A stretch of DNA of 64,000 nucleotides from Microcoleus vaginatus PCC 9802 (GTDB taxonomy: Bacteria; Cyanobacteriota; Cyanobacteriia; Cyanobacteriales; Microcoleaceae), in assembly GCA_022701275.1 (NCBI GenBank), contig CP031740.1, forward strand, positions 941,001 to 1,005,000, read 5' to 3'. The notes under the pieces are model-generated. The model saw only the letters and a list, made by a program, of their open reading frames with translations, did not search any database and had not been told where the DNA came from. A program made the translations under genes and the position numbers. Shown piece by piece: positions 53,665 to 62,839 of this stretch (position 1 is the first letter of the stretch; each line of letters starts with the position of its first letter).

Positions 53665-54347
53665 TGGCAACCCCAACTGCAAACATAGAAAGAGAGCGAT
53701 TACTGAAATTAGCAGAGGAGTATCGTGAGAGAGGTTACGAGGTTTCATTTCATCCCAACCTTGAAGATTTACCTGACTTCCTGAAAAGCTATCGCCCCGA
53801 TATGATAGTGCGCCGGGGTAAAGAGTCAGTAGTTATTGCAGTCAAGTCACGCTCCTCACTCAATTCATCCTCTACTCAATATTTACGCAATTTAGCCCAA
53901 GCAGTAGCAGAAAATCCTGGTTGGAGGTTTGAGTTAGTGATGACTAACCCGGAGGATGCAGTCTATTTTCCCAAAGCTGAGGGTTCTCTTCAAGAGCATG
54001 AAATAGAAGCGCGCTTGCAAGTAGCAAAGCAACTTGTAGCACAACAACATCTAGAGTCAGCTATGCTATATTCCTGGTCTTTAGTTGAGGCGACTTTGAG
54101 AATTGTTGCGGAAAAAGAAGAGCTAAGTTTGACAAGATTACAGCCACTTTTTTTAGTAAAACAACTGGCAACTGAGGGGGTAATTTCCCAATCAGAGTAT
54201 CAGTTACTAATGAATGCACTTTCATTGCGTAACGCAATTGCTCATGGCTTCAAAACTACACAACTTACGCAAAACTCTGTATGCGAACTGATTGAGATTG
54301 CAGAGCAACTATTGAAATCTCTGCATACTGGCGAAGAAGCAAGCTAA
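53661..54347 (+). CDS. REase (AHJR-like) - HEPN fusion protein
   Basis: The protein has 228 residues. The first half (about 1-115) has a PD-(D/E)xK-like pattern, YRPDMIVRRGKESVVIAVKSR. The second half (about 130-222) is helical with a HEPN ribonuclease motif R-x4-H in LRNAIAHGF. HEPN domains are common RNases of toxin and defence systems. The ATGA overlap couples it to the RusA-like gene, so the pair was a functional unit. Substrates unknown. Confidence 0.8.
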   Translation: MMATPTANIERERLLKLAEEYRERGYEVSFHPNLEDLPDFLKSYRPDMIVRRGKESVVIAVKSRSSLNSSSTQYLRNLAQAVAENPGWRFELVMTNPEDAVYFPKAEGSLQEHEIEARLQVAKQLVAQQHLESAMLYSWSLVEATLRIVAEKEELSLTRLQPLFLVKQLATEGVISQSEYQLLMNALSLRNAIAHGFKTTQLTQNSVCELIEIAEQLLKSLHTGEEAS

Positions 54348-54466
54348 CCTTTTAAAAAGCATAATAGTTACGCAATGAACACGAAAAAGCCAGCTTTGAG
54401 ATTGCTCTCCCGTTGCGCAATGACAGAAAATCGTAGTGGTGCGTAAGTCCTGTCCTGTAAAAAAAA

Positions 54467-54499
54467 TAGGTTGGGTTTAACACAAGTAAACCCAACCTA
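54467..54499 (-). terminator. rho-independent terminator downstream of cphA
   Basis: Perfect 13-base arms TAGGTTGGGTTTA / TAAACCCAACCTA with a 7-base loop. On the minus strand a T-run follows at once (AAAAAAAA on the plus strand, 54459-54466). Confidence 0.92.
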
Positions 54500-54522
54500 C
54501 CAATTCAATTAAAATTCAGAAT

Positions 54523-57243
54523 TTAGCCTTGATTCACAACAGTCGGTTTTAAACTTTCCTGTGACTTGGCTCGATCTAAACCCTTTTGAACTTCCACAGA
54601 TTCCTTAATCGGTTTCCGGGCTTCAATTAAAGTCAAAGCTTTGTTGACACTTTCAGGTAAAATCACTACCAAACTGCCGGCAGGAGCCTCATCTAAAGCC
54701 TTGTTAACGGCCGTTGTTTCGTCGAGAATCAACTCGTATTCAACTTGAGATTTCTTTGCGGTTCCTGCAGAAATCGCCTCTGCAATCCCCTGGCAAATTA
54801 ACTTGGCCACCACACCGGGTTCTCGCCCGCGCCTGTCAATATCTTCCTTGACAATAATGCGATCGAACATCTCGGCCGAAAGTTTGCCCAGCGTGACAAA
54901 ATCTTCATCTCGTCGGTCTCCGGGGGCGCCGACTACCCCTATCCGCAGTCCCGGCCAATTCAGCACGAAACTGCCCAAAGCTTTGTAGCTGTGGGGGTTG
55001 TGGGCGTAGTCGAGCAAAGCGTGATAGTTACCCAATTTAAACAAATTCATCCGTCCGGGAGTTTGACCGACCGATGCTTGGAAGCTTGACAAAGCCGATC
55101 GAATATCTTCTATTTTCACTCCTTGGGCAAAAGCCGCCAAACAAGCTGCTAAAGCATTAGCAATCATAAACGGCGCGCGCGCGCCCATCGTCAGCGGCAC
55201 GTTCACAGCCTGCTCAATTCTCAGCGTCCAATCGCCTTTCAAGATCGACAAATACCCATTTTCGTAAATCGCTGCCAGCCCGCCCGCAGCGGTATGTTTG
55301 GCAACCAGTTCGTTGTCCGGGTTCATCGAAAAATATGCAATTTGAGCCTTGACACGCTGCGCCATCCGTGATACCAACGGGTCGTCTGCATTTAAAACTG
55401 CATAGCCTTTGGGCATTACCGCCTCGACGAGGACGCTCTTGAGTTTGGCGAGCTGTTCCACGGTGTCGATGTCGCCAATTCCCAAGTGATCGGCCGCGAC
55501 GTTCAAGACGACGCCGACATCGCACTGATCGAAGCCCAGGCCCGATCGCAAAATTCCGCCTCTAGCCGTTTCCAGCACCGCTACTTCCACCGTTGGGTCG
55601 GACAAAATCAACTGAGCACTCTGCGGCCCGGTATTGTCTCCGGTTTCTACCAAATAATCGCCGATGTAAGTGCCGTCGGTAGTCGTGTAGCCGGTAATCT
55701 GACCGGTCTGCTTAACAATGTGGGCAAGCAGGCGAGTAGTTGTCGTTTTGCCGTTGGTTCCCGTTACCGCTAAAATCGGCACCCGGCTGGTTTGAGGCGA
55801 GGGGAAAAGCATATCGAAGACGGCGCCGGCGACGTTGCGGGGTAAACCCTGACTCGGGGCGACGTGCATTCTGAAACCCGGTGCTGCGTTGACTTCGACA
55901 ATGACGCCGTTGACATCGCGCAGGGGTTGGGAGATGTCGGGAGTTACTACGTCAATGCCGGCGATGTCCAAACCGATAATTTTGGCGACTCTGGAAAACA
56001 GCCAGACGTTTTCCGGGTGGATTTCGTCGGTGCGATCGACTGCAATGCCACCGGTACTCAAGTTTGCTGTCGCCCGCAAAAATACTCTTTCGCCGGCGGG
56101 CACTACGGAGTCCATCGCGTATCCTTGTTTTTGCAGCAAATCCAGGCACAATTTGTCGATCGTGATCCGGGTGAGCACGTTGTCGTGTCCGTCTCCTCGC
56201 TGCGGGTCGCGGTTTACTTCTTCAATAAGCTGTTCTACTGTAAACTTGCCGTTGCCCACGACGTTAGCGGGGACTCGTTCTGCGACTGCTACGACTTGCC
56301 CGTTGACTACCAATACTCTGTGGTCACGACCGACGTAATAGCGCTCGACAATCACGCTTTTTGTTTTTGATGCCGCGCTGGCTAAGTCGTAAGCTTCTTC
56401 TGCTGCTTCCCAAGAATTGATGTCGATCGTAATGCCGCGGCCGTGGTTGCCGTCTAGGGGTTTGAGGACGATCGGATAACCGCCGACTTCTTCGATCGCC
56501 CCGTGCAGTTCATCCAAATAATTAATCACCGTCCCTCTTGGAACAGGTACGCCGGCGCTAGCGAGGATATTTTTGGTACCTTCCTTGTCACAGGCAAGTT
56601 CTACCCCCAAAACTCCCGTGCGGTTGCTCAGAGTTGCCTGAATCCGCTTTTGGTGAACCCCATAGCCGAGTTGAATCATAAACCGGGCGCTCAAAGGCAT
56701 CCAAGGAATGCCGCGCGCTTCTGCTTCCTTAATCAGTGTTTCCGTGCTCGGCCCCAGGGCCGCCGACCCAGCAAACCCTCTAAGGTCTCTCAAATCTTGG
56801 ACTAATTCTGCTGCTGGATAAGTGCCTGTATCGGCAATACTCTGGCACATCCGCACGCCCGCCCGGGCTGCATAGCGACCAGCTTGTTCGTTTTGATACT
56901 CAATCACTACTTGGTAAATGCCTGGGGTCGCAGTTTCGCGGGTGCGGCCGAACCCGACCGGCATTCCTGCCATTTCCTGAAGTTCTAGGGCGACGTGTTC
57001 GATTACGTGTCCCATCATTGTGCCTTCTCTGACCCGTTGCAGGAATCCTCCCTGATGGCCTGGAGAACAGTGATGCTCGTTCAAACTCGGAAGTGCGGCG
57101 ATCAACCCTTCGTAGAAGCCAGGAATTTCAGATGTGGTTTTATCTGCCCACTCCTCTAAATCCAAACGCATCAGGACGAGTTTGTGGCGTCGGATGCTCC
57201 AGTAGTTGGGGCCGCGTAAGGTCTGGATTTTAAGTATTTTCAT
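54523..57243 (-). CDS. cphA: cyanophycin synthetase
   Basis: The protein has 906 residues, close to the family length of about 870-900. N-terminal domain and ATP-grasp (about 1-480) with GGYPIVLKPLDGNHGRGI, then a Mur-ligase-like half with P-loop VTGTNGKTTTTRLLAH (about 490-505). It adds Asp to the backbone and Arg to side chains of cyanophycin, the nitrogen store. The start ATG has no strong SD. cphB lies 338 bases upstream on the same strand. Confidence 0.98.
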   Translation of the reverse strand: MKILKIQTLRGPNYWSIRRHKLVLMRLDLEEWADKTTSEIPGFYEGLIAALPSLNEHHCSPGHQGGFLQRVREGTMMGHVIEHVALELQEMAGMPVGFGRTRETATPGIYQVVIEYQNEQAGRYAARAGVRMCQSIADTGTYPAAELVQDLRDLRGFAGSAALGPSTETLIKEAEARGIPWMPLSARFMIQLGYGVHQKRIQATLSNRTGVLGVELACDKEGTKNILASAGVPVPRGTVINYLDELHGAIEEVGGYPIVLKPLDGNHGRGITIDINSWEAAEEAYDLASAASKTKSVIVERYYVGRDHRVLVVNGQVVAVAERVPANVVGNGKFTVEQLIEEVNRDPQRGDGHDNVLTRITIDKLCLDLLQKQGYAMDSVVPAGERVFLRATANLSTGGIAVDRTDEIHPENVWLFSRVAKIIGLDIAGIDVVTPDISQPLRDVNGVIVEVNAAPGFRMHVAPSQGLPRNVAGAVFDMLFPSPQTSRVPILAVTGTNGKTTTTRLLAHIVKQTGQITGYTTTDGTYIGDYLVETGDNTGPQSAQLILSDPTVEVAVLETARGGILRSGLGFDQCDVGVVLNVAADHLGIGDIDTVEQLAKLKSVLVEAVMPKGYAVLNADDPLVSRMAQRVKAQIAYFSMNPDNELVAKHTAAGGLAAIYENGYLSILKGDWTLRIEQAVNVPLTMGARAPFMIANALAACLAAFAQGVKIEDIRSALSSFQASVGQTPGRMNLFKLGNYHALLDYAHNPHSYKALGSFVLNWPGLRIGVVGAPGDRRDEDFVTLGKLSAEMFDRIIVKEDIDRRGREPGVVAKLICQGIAEAISAGTAKKSQVEYELILDETTAVNKALDEAPAGSLVVILPESVNKALTLIEARKPIKESVEVQKGLDRAKSQESLKPTVVNQG

Positions 57244-57581
57244 GGTAGTTAGAGGGGTATGGGGCGCGAAATCTTATAGATAATTGGAGCATTTATTCAA
57301 TTTCGATCTAGATTGCTCGCTCGACTGTTCGCAGCGAACAGTTTGGGAGTGAATTTCCAGTTATGGGCTACCCAATTGAAAATTCATGCCCCTGCGAGCA
57401 GCTAAAAACAAGTACAGATCCATGGCTAGCAAAAACTCAAAGCCCGAAGTTAGAATTTTCTGTGATTCTGCCTCCTGGTGTCAGCCCGTGGCTGCTTCGG
57501 AATCTATTCTATTGTTGTATCCATGATTCGGCCGGAATGCCGCCTAATTTCTGCCGAATCAATGACAAGAGATGTTCTGCG
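57244..57581. other. cphB-cphA intergenic, 338 bases
   Basis: It contains an inverted pair CGACTGTTCGC / GCGAACAG near 57321-57340. A plus-strand frame here overlaps the cphB end and I treat it as noise. cphA may have its own promoter in this gap. Confidence 0.4.
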
Positions 57582-58475
57582 TTAGTTGGCTGTGCGGCAT
57601 TCGGGGGGCCAGCCAGACTCGGAACAGGCTCCCGATGGCATTGGTTTGCCTAGGGGCATATTGTAGCAATCTCCGTGACACAGAACGTGCAAGCGCATAT
57701 TGAACAGACTTAAGGGTTCTGTCGCTCCTACCAGAGACTCATTGGTATAAAAATTTTCCCTAGAATCAACAATAGTCACAGTGCCTTTACCGAGAACTTT
57801 CATAGTATCGTCTCCCTCAAACAAGGCGCAGGTGTCTTCGTCAATACCAATAGCGATGCGATCAGGATGGCAAGCCACAGCCGACAGCAAGCGAGCCATC
57901 CGGTTGCGGTTGTGAAAATGCTGGTCTACGATGAGCTCAGGAATAATGTTAAGTCCGTTTGCCATGTCTACTAAAGATCGGTTCGGTGACGCCCCACTCC
58001 CGCCGCCTGCAATCATGTGATATCCCATCACCGCAGCACCCGCGCTCGTACCGGCGAGGGTAATCTTGCCTTCGAGAGTTTCTTTGCGAATTTTCTCCAT
58101 AAGCGGGGTGTCCGCCAGCAGCCCGCAGAGCCTCAGTTGGTCGCCGCCTGTGATGAATACGCCCGTACAATCTTCTAAGTAATCTTTCCAGACGGGGTTT
58201 TCGGCTTGTTCGCGTTCGCGGATGTCCACTACTTTGACGGCACTAACGCCCATTTCGTCAAATATGGTGCGGTAACGGTTGCTAATTCCTTCGGGATCTC
58301 GCGAAGCGCACGGAATAATCGCCAGCCGAGCGTTTGCACCCCCAGCACGGCAAAAAAAGGTGTTTAGAATCTCTCGCCCGTGAACTTTGTCTTCGGCTCC
58401 CCCGATGACCATAATCGAAGTTTTTGTGCGCTGGGGAATATTGTGTTCAAGGGCTTGAGATGTCAACTGCTGCAT
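57582..58475 (-). CDS. cphB: cyanophycinase
   Basis: The protein has 297 residues. The ATG at 58475 has AAGGAAG just upstream and is preferred over 58508. Serine-peptidase (S51) nucleophile in TLAGTSAGAAVMGYH, other landmarks GGAEDKVHGREIL, FITGGDQLRL and DQHFHNRNRMARL. It releases Asp-Arg dipeptides from cyanophycin. Likely co-regulated with cphA. Confidence 0.97.
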   Translation of the reverse strand: MQQLTSQALEHNIPQRTKTSIMVIGGAEDKVHGREILNTFFCRAGGANARLAIIPCASRDPEGISNRYRTIFDEMGVSAVKVVDIREREQAENPVWKDYLEDCTGVFITGGDQLRLCGLLADTPLMEKIRKETLEGKITLAGTSAGAAVMGYHMIAGGGSGASPNRSLVDMANGLNIIPELIVDQHFHNRNRMARLLSAVACHPDRIAIGIDEDTCALFEGDDTMKVLGKGTVTIVDSRENFYTNESLVGATEPLSLFNMRLHVLCHGDCYNMPLGKPMPSGACSESGWPPECRTAN

Positions 58476-58807
58476 GGTGTGTCTTCCTTTGTTGGATGTG
58501 AAATTCAATTTTGCCGTTGCTGTGGTTACAATAGGGCTTTTTAAGAATAAATTTTTGTTTGTGCGAGTGAGGTGCGATCGCCGATCGCGCTATCCCGCAG
58601 TTGTTTGGCCGCGAGTTTGCTTACAGTCGCTGTCATGAAAAACTGATTTATTGTTGTACAAAACGGGGCCGCCGACAAAGGAAGAGAATTTAACTTGCAA
58701 AAATTTTCAGAAATTATAAGAAATTATAAAGAATAAAGCAATTACTGAAAACTGAACTCACCCTAAGGGTCAAACTAGAGGTGATGTATCAATAAATTCC
58801 AATAATT
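58476..58807. other. divergent cphB/trmD intergenic, 332 bases
   Basis: No gene is seen. It contains the cphB SD and HIP1-like GATCGC sites. An A/T-rich stretch (58680-58800) probably carries the trmD promoter. Confidence 0.4.
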
Positions 58808-59482
58808 GTGCGCTTTGACGTAGTTACCTTATTTCCAGAATTTTTCCGGGCTCCCCTGGAGTCGGGACTGATGGGCAAAGCCTTAGCTAAAAAAATTGCT
58901 GAGGTGAATTTTGTCAATCCCCGCGATTTTACCACAGACAAACACCAGCGAGTCGATGACGAGCCTTACGGGGGCGGAGTGGGGATGCTGATGAAACCGG
59001 AACCGATTTTTGCTGCGGTGGAGTCGCTGCCGGTTTTGCCAAGGCGGGAGGTGATTTTGCTGACTCCCCAGGGGGAACCGATGCAGCAGGCGATGTTTCG
59101 AGAGTTGGCGGCCGATCGCGATCAGTTGGTGTTGATTTGTGGCCATTATGAGGGTGTGGACGATCGAGTCCTGCATTTGGTAACTCGCGAGGTATCTTTG
59201 GGGGATTTTGTGCTCACGGGGGGCGAAATTCCGGCTTTGGCTTTGATTAATGGGGTTTTGCGATTGCTGCGGGGAACTGTGGCCAAGGAAGATTCGCTGA
59301 AGTTTGAGAGTTTTGAAGACGGACTTTTGGATTATCCGCAGTACACTCGACCGGCGGATTTTCGGGGATTGAAGGTACCCGACGTGTTGCTGTCTGGTAA
59401 TCACGCAGAAATTGCTCGCTGGCGCAAGCAACAGCAAATTGAAAGAACTCGATCGCGCCGACCGGATTTGCTAGCGGATTAG
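58808..59482 (+). CDS. trmD: tRNA (guanine37-N1)-methyltransferase
   Basis: The protein has 224 residues from GTG. SPOUT trefoil-knot landmarks: FDVVTLFPEFF, VDDEPYGGGVGMLM, ICGHYEGVDDRV, EVSLGDFVLTGGE and ALALINGVLRLL. It makes m1G37, which prevents frameshifting. The family is usually 220-260 residues. Single gene here, not next to rpsP or rplS. Confidence 0.98.
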   Translation: MRFDVVTLFPEFFRAPLESGLMGKALAKKIAEVNFVNPRDFTTDKHQRVDDEPYGGGVGMLMKPEPIFAAVESLPVLPRREVILLTPQGEPMQQAMFRELAADRDQLVLICGHYEGVDDRVLHLVTREVSLGDFVLTGGEIPALALINGVLRLLRGTVAKEDSLKFESFEDGLLDYPQYTRPADFRGLKVPDVLLSGNHAEIARWRKQQQIERTRSRRPDLLAD

Positions 59483-59539
59483 TTAACTTTTGACTTTTAA
59501 CAGTCGGGGTTGAGCATCCTATTTTTAGCAGAGAAACTT

Positions 59540-60943
59540 ATGTTAAAAAATCAACTTTTGTGCTGTACGGCGATCGCCTTTTTACTCGCCGCTGAAGTTA
59601 CTGTCAATTTAACTCCTGGCAGCGGTGGCAAATGGTTACATATTAACCGGGAAGCTTTTGCCCGAAGCAGTGGCGGAAGTAGCGGCGGGCGATCGTCTTC
59701 TTCTAGTTCTAGTTCCAGTTCCAGCCGCTCTAGCAGTACCTCGCCTAGCCGTTCTAGTTCTTCTAGTTCTTCTAGCAACAGCTCGTCTGGCACTTCTTCT
59801 AGTCCTTCTAGTCCTTCTAGAAACAGCTCGTCTGGCACTTCTTCTAGTTCCATTCCCAGCCGTCCCAGTACCAGTGGAAACACTGGGGGAAGAGTTCGCA
59901 GTGGCTCTTTTGAAAAGGCGGCTTCACCTGCACCTGTCGCCGTACCTAACCCTCCAATTCCCCAACAATATGGAAATAACAGAACTGTAATTATTCAGCG
60001 CCGCACCTATAATTCCGCTCCGAGTTATGCAGTTCCTTACAATGCCGGTAACAGTCAGCCCAATACTGGTTATAACCCAGAGCCAGCAGTTAATCCAACG
60101 CCAATCACCACTGATAATTCGGGCGATCGCCAACTCGTAGCGCCATCTTCAGACAATCCCGGTAACAGTCAGCCAAATACTGATTATAATCAACAGCCAG
60201 TAATTAATCCAGCACCAATTCCCACTGAAAATACCTCTGACAACGCTCCGAGTTCGCCATCATCTGAGGACTGGAAATTGTTTTGGTTTTGGCTGTTTTT
60301 TTCGGGAGGGGGTGTAGCGTTAATCGCTTACTGTATTTACTATTATCGACCCCAGTCTGGATATCAAAATAAAAAACATATTTTTGCTGTCAGCAAGTTG
60401 CAAGTTGCAATGTTAGTGGGATCTTGCCCAGTAGTTCAAAGTCAGCTAACTGAATTGACATTAAATTCTGACCTAAAAAGTGCGACCGACAGGGCAGAAT
60501 TTTTGCAAGAATGTGTTCTGGTTGTTTTGCGTTCGTGCGACAATTGGACTCACGTTTGCGGGAATTCCCAGATATTTGCGAGTCGGGAGGAAGCGGAGCA
60601 AATATTCAATCAACTCTCGATTCAAGAACGCAGCAAGTTAAGTTTAGAAACTCTGACTTTGATTAACAGCGACATCCGCTACCGCCCGTCTGTCAGTGCT
60701 GGGAATCGAGGGTCGGGAGAGTATATTGTAGTGACGTTTTTGATAGGAAGCGAGGATGTCAGACCGCTGTTTGGAGACATTCGCGATAGTGGGAAATTTA
60801 AAATAGCGTTAGAGAAAACGGCGGCGACTCCTGCGGAGAATTTGCTGATTTTTGAGTTGATTTGGAGTCCGCAGGAGGAAACGGATAGTTTGACTGGCGA
60901 TGAGTTGTTGAGTTCCTATGCGGATTTGATTCAGGTTGGTTGA
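59540..60943 (+). CDS. DUF1517-family membrane protein with Ser-rich segment
   Basis: The protein has 467 residues from ATG 59540. Signal peptide about 1-22. Residues about 42-120 are a low-complexity Ser/Thr/Pro/Arg run, followed by a Pro/Asn-rich region with the repeated NPGNSQPNT-type unit. A membrane helix (about 250-272) precedes the C-terminal DUF1517 domain (KLQVAMLVGSCPVVQSQL to the end). DUF1517 proteins are found in cyanobacteria and plastids, with no settled function. Confidence 0.88.
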   Translation: MLKNQLLCCTAIAFLLAAEVTVNLTPGSGGKWLHINREAFARSSGGSSGGRSSSSSSSSSSSRSSSTSPSRSSSSSSSSNSSSGTSSSPSSPSRNSSSGTSSSSIPSRPSTSGNTGGRVRSGSFEKAASPAPVAVPNPPIPQQYGNNRTVIIQRRTYNSAPSYAVPYNAGNSQPNTGYNPEPAVNPTPITTDNSGDRQLVAPSSDNPGNSQPNTDYNQQPVINPAPIPTENTSDNAPSSPSSEDWKLFWFWLFFSGGGVALIAYCIYYYRPQSGYQNKKHIFAVSKLQVAMLVGSCPVVQSQLTELTLNSDLKSATDRAEFLQECVLVVLRSCDNWTHVCGNSQIFASREEAEQIFNQLSIQERSKLSLETLTLINSDIRYRPSVSAGNRGSGEYIVVTFLIGSEDVRPLFGDIRDSGKFKIALEKTAATPAENLLIFELIWSPQEETDSLTGDELLSSYADLIQVG

Positions 60944-61188
60944 TGGTTGATAGCCCAGGGCGATCGCTAGTTTTAAGTAAAATAATCGTGGACGCATGGG
61001 TATGTAGAAAGCGGGTTGGATAGCGCGTCTACTTCTTTCCAAACCCCACCCAGGGTAAAAAACTCGGTTTGTTTGTTGCGAGTCGGTAAGTTTTAGTAAA
61101 AAGCTCGATCGCCCAAAAAACTCAATTATCCTCAGACAAAATATGAAATAATTGTCTACTGTCTGCTTTTCTCAAAAATCTACTTTAC

Positions 61189-61668
61189 ATGAACATCCGC
61201 ATCGGCAACGGCTACGACATTCACTGCTTAGTTCCAGAACGCCCCCTCATCCTCGGCGGCGTGCACATTCCCCACGAATTAGGCTTATTAGGACACAGCG
61301 ACGCCGACGTACTTACCCACGCTATCATGGATGCCATGCTGGGAGCTCTCAGCTTAGGAGATATCGGGCTGTATTTCCCGCCAACTGACCCGAAATGGAA
61401 AGGTGCTGATAGTCTCGTACTGCTGGCACAAGTAAATCAGTTAATATTAGATAAAGGCTGGGAAATCGGCAATATTGATTCGGTGGTGGTGGCAGAACGT
61501 CCAAAGCTGAAACCGCATATTGAGCAAATGCGCGATCGGCTTTCTACTGTCCTACAATTAAAACCTGACCAAATCGGCATCAAAGCTACTACAAACGAAA
61601 AATTAGGCCCGGTGGGAAGAGAAGAAGGAATCGCGGCTTACGCTGTAGTTTTGTTAGTGCTAAAATAG
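61189..61668 (+). CDS. ispF: 2-C-methyl-D-erythritol 2,4-cyclodiphosphate synthase
   Basis: The protein has 159 residues. Metal site D-x-H in [10 protein letters not shown], then [21 protein letters not shown] and the C-terminal [24 protein letters not shown] pathway step that forms MEcPP for carotenoids, phytol and quinones. Monocistronic or first in a run with the next two genes. Confidence 0.98.
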   Translation: MNIRIGNGYDIHCLVPERPLILGGVHIPHELGLLGHSDADVLTHAIMDAMLGALSLGDIGLYFPPTDPKWKGADSLVLLAQVNQLILDKGWEIGNIDSVVVAERPKLKPHIEQMRDRLSTVLQLKPDQIGIKATTNEKLGPVGREEGIAAYAVVLLVLK

Positions 61669-61712
61669 TTGTCAGATTCTAAGGATTTTCAACCCATTTA
61701 GGAGTCAAATCT

Positions 61713-62261
61713 ATGCTCGCCGAAAACTTGGAAATTACAACACCGATCGACGTTGACATCATCGCTCTCGATAAAGACGATCGGGTAGTCGTGCTAATTG
61801 AGGTCAAAATTATTCAAGCTCAAGAACAAGCAGCAAAGCAGAGGATTGCTGATTACATGATCTCTTGGATGAAAGCTGTGTTAGCGAAGATATCCGAGCA
61901 ACGCACCATCATTCCCTATGCTATGTTTGTTGACACCGAAAAAATTCTGATTTTCAAATGGAACGGAGAAAATTTATCTGAGCCTGTTTGCTCTCTAAAA
62001 ACTGGTAAGATAATTGGTTATTATGAGCCGGAATTTGGTAAAAAATGGATATCTGAGCGTTACTTAGAGAGTCTAATTGAATCGTGGCTGCGAGACTTAG
62101 GATATAACGGGAAATCTGAGAGACCGCCAGCAGAATCAGAACAAATAGCAAAAATTGGCTTGTTACAAAGGCTGGCTGGTGGAACAACAAAATCAGGAGT
62201 ACAACTTGGTAATTTTGTATATAGAGACAAACTTCTTGATGAGTATTGCCACAGGGCGTGA
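61713..62261 (+). CDS. PD-(D/E)xK-like protein
   Basis: The protein has 182 residues, with GGAG upstream of the ATG. The core IDVDIIALDKDDRVVVLIEV followed by K fits a nuclease-fold strand pair (Asp...E-x-K). The rest is mixed alpha/beta with a C-terminal helical part. Its end overlaps the next gene by 56 bases, so the pair is translated together. Similar pairs are known from cyanobacteria, with no function; toxin-antitoxin is one option. Confidence 0.65.
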   Translation: MLAENLEITTPIDVDIIALDKDDRVVVLIEVKIIQAQEQAAKQRIADYMISWMKAVLAKISEQRTIIPYAMFVDTEKILIFKWNGENLSEPVCSLKTGKIIGYYEPEFGKKWISERYLESLIESWLRDLGYNGKSERPPAESEQIAKIGLLQRLAGGTTKSGVQLGNFVYRDKLLDEYCHRA

Positions 62262-62811
62262 CCCTCAAGCCAGTACGTTGCTGAGGCAAATGCCAGCATC
62301 TGTACAGTTGACAATACCCAGTATTTGCTACATGGAATCTTTCTCTGCTTTAGAGGACGAAGTGAAGCGACACAACTCTTTCAAGCAGCAACTTGAAAAT
62401 CAAATCAGCGAGGCTAACCGAGATTTGACTTCGCAGCACGCCCCGTCTCTATGTTTAAAATTAGGTCAGTCTAAAATAGACTATGAAAGACGACGAAATG
62501 ATATAGAATTCCGTCTGCGCGAATCTATTGAGCAGTTGTCTCAAAATGCTGAGATGATTGATTTAACAGCTAATATTCTTCAAGAAAGCTTGAATGCAAC
62601 TATCATCGGAAAAGACCCAACAGATAATTTAATTCTACACTGTATCTTGAGTCATGCCCGCTTGCGCCCCACAGAAACCAAAGTATTTCTAAGTGGCAAC
62701 GTCAAAGAATTTGGCAATCTACCGGAAGTTCAATATGCTTTGCGGGAAGTAGGGATAAAGTATTTTTCGCGCACAGAAGACTTTCTCGGTTGGTTACAAT
62801 CTCAGTCATAG
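62206..62811 (+). CDS. PIN-domain-like protein
   Basis: The protein has 201 residues from a TTG at 62206 with CAGGAG six bases before it. It starts VILYIETNFLMSIATGRD, the PIN first-strand pattern with Glu in place of Asp. It has ICYMESFSALEDE (Glu) and GKDPTDNLILHCI (Asp). A long helical insert separates the halves. PIN domains are RNases. The start overlaps the previous gene. Confidence 0.7.
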   Translation: MVILYIETNFLMSIATGRDPQASTLLRQMPASVQLTIPSICYMESFSALEDEVKRHNSFKQQLENQISEANRDLTSQHAPSLCLKLGQSKIDYERRRNDIEFRLRESIEQLSQNAEMIDLTANILQESLNATIIGKDPTDNLILHCILSHARLRPTETKVFLSGNVKEFGNLPEVQYALREVGIKYFSRTEDFLGWLQSQS

Positions 62812-62839
62812 TTGCACGCAGGTGCTAAACTAAAAAATT

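Noticed and set aside
57363-57653. 96-codon plus-strand frame between cphA and cphB
   Set aside because: Antisense to the cphB end, no SD, odd composition.
59551-59990. Glu/Leu-rich and Val/Leu-rich frames over the Ser-rich part of the DUF1517 gene
   Set aside because: Low-complexity shadows of the Ser codons.
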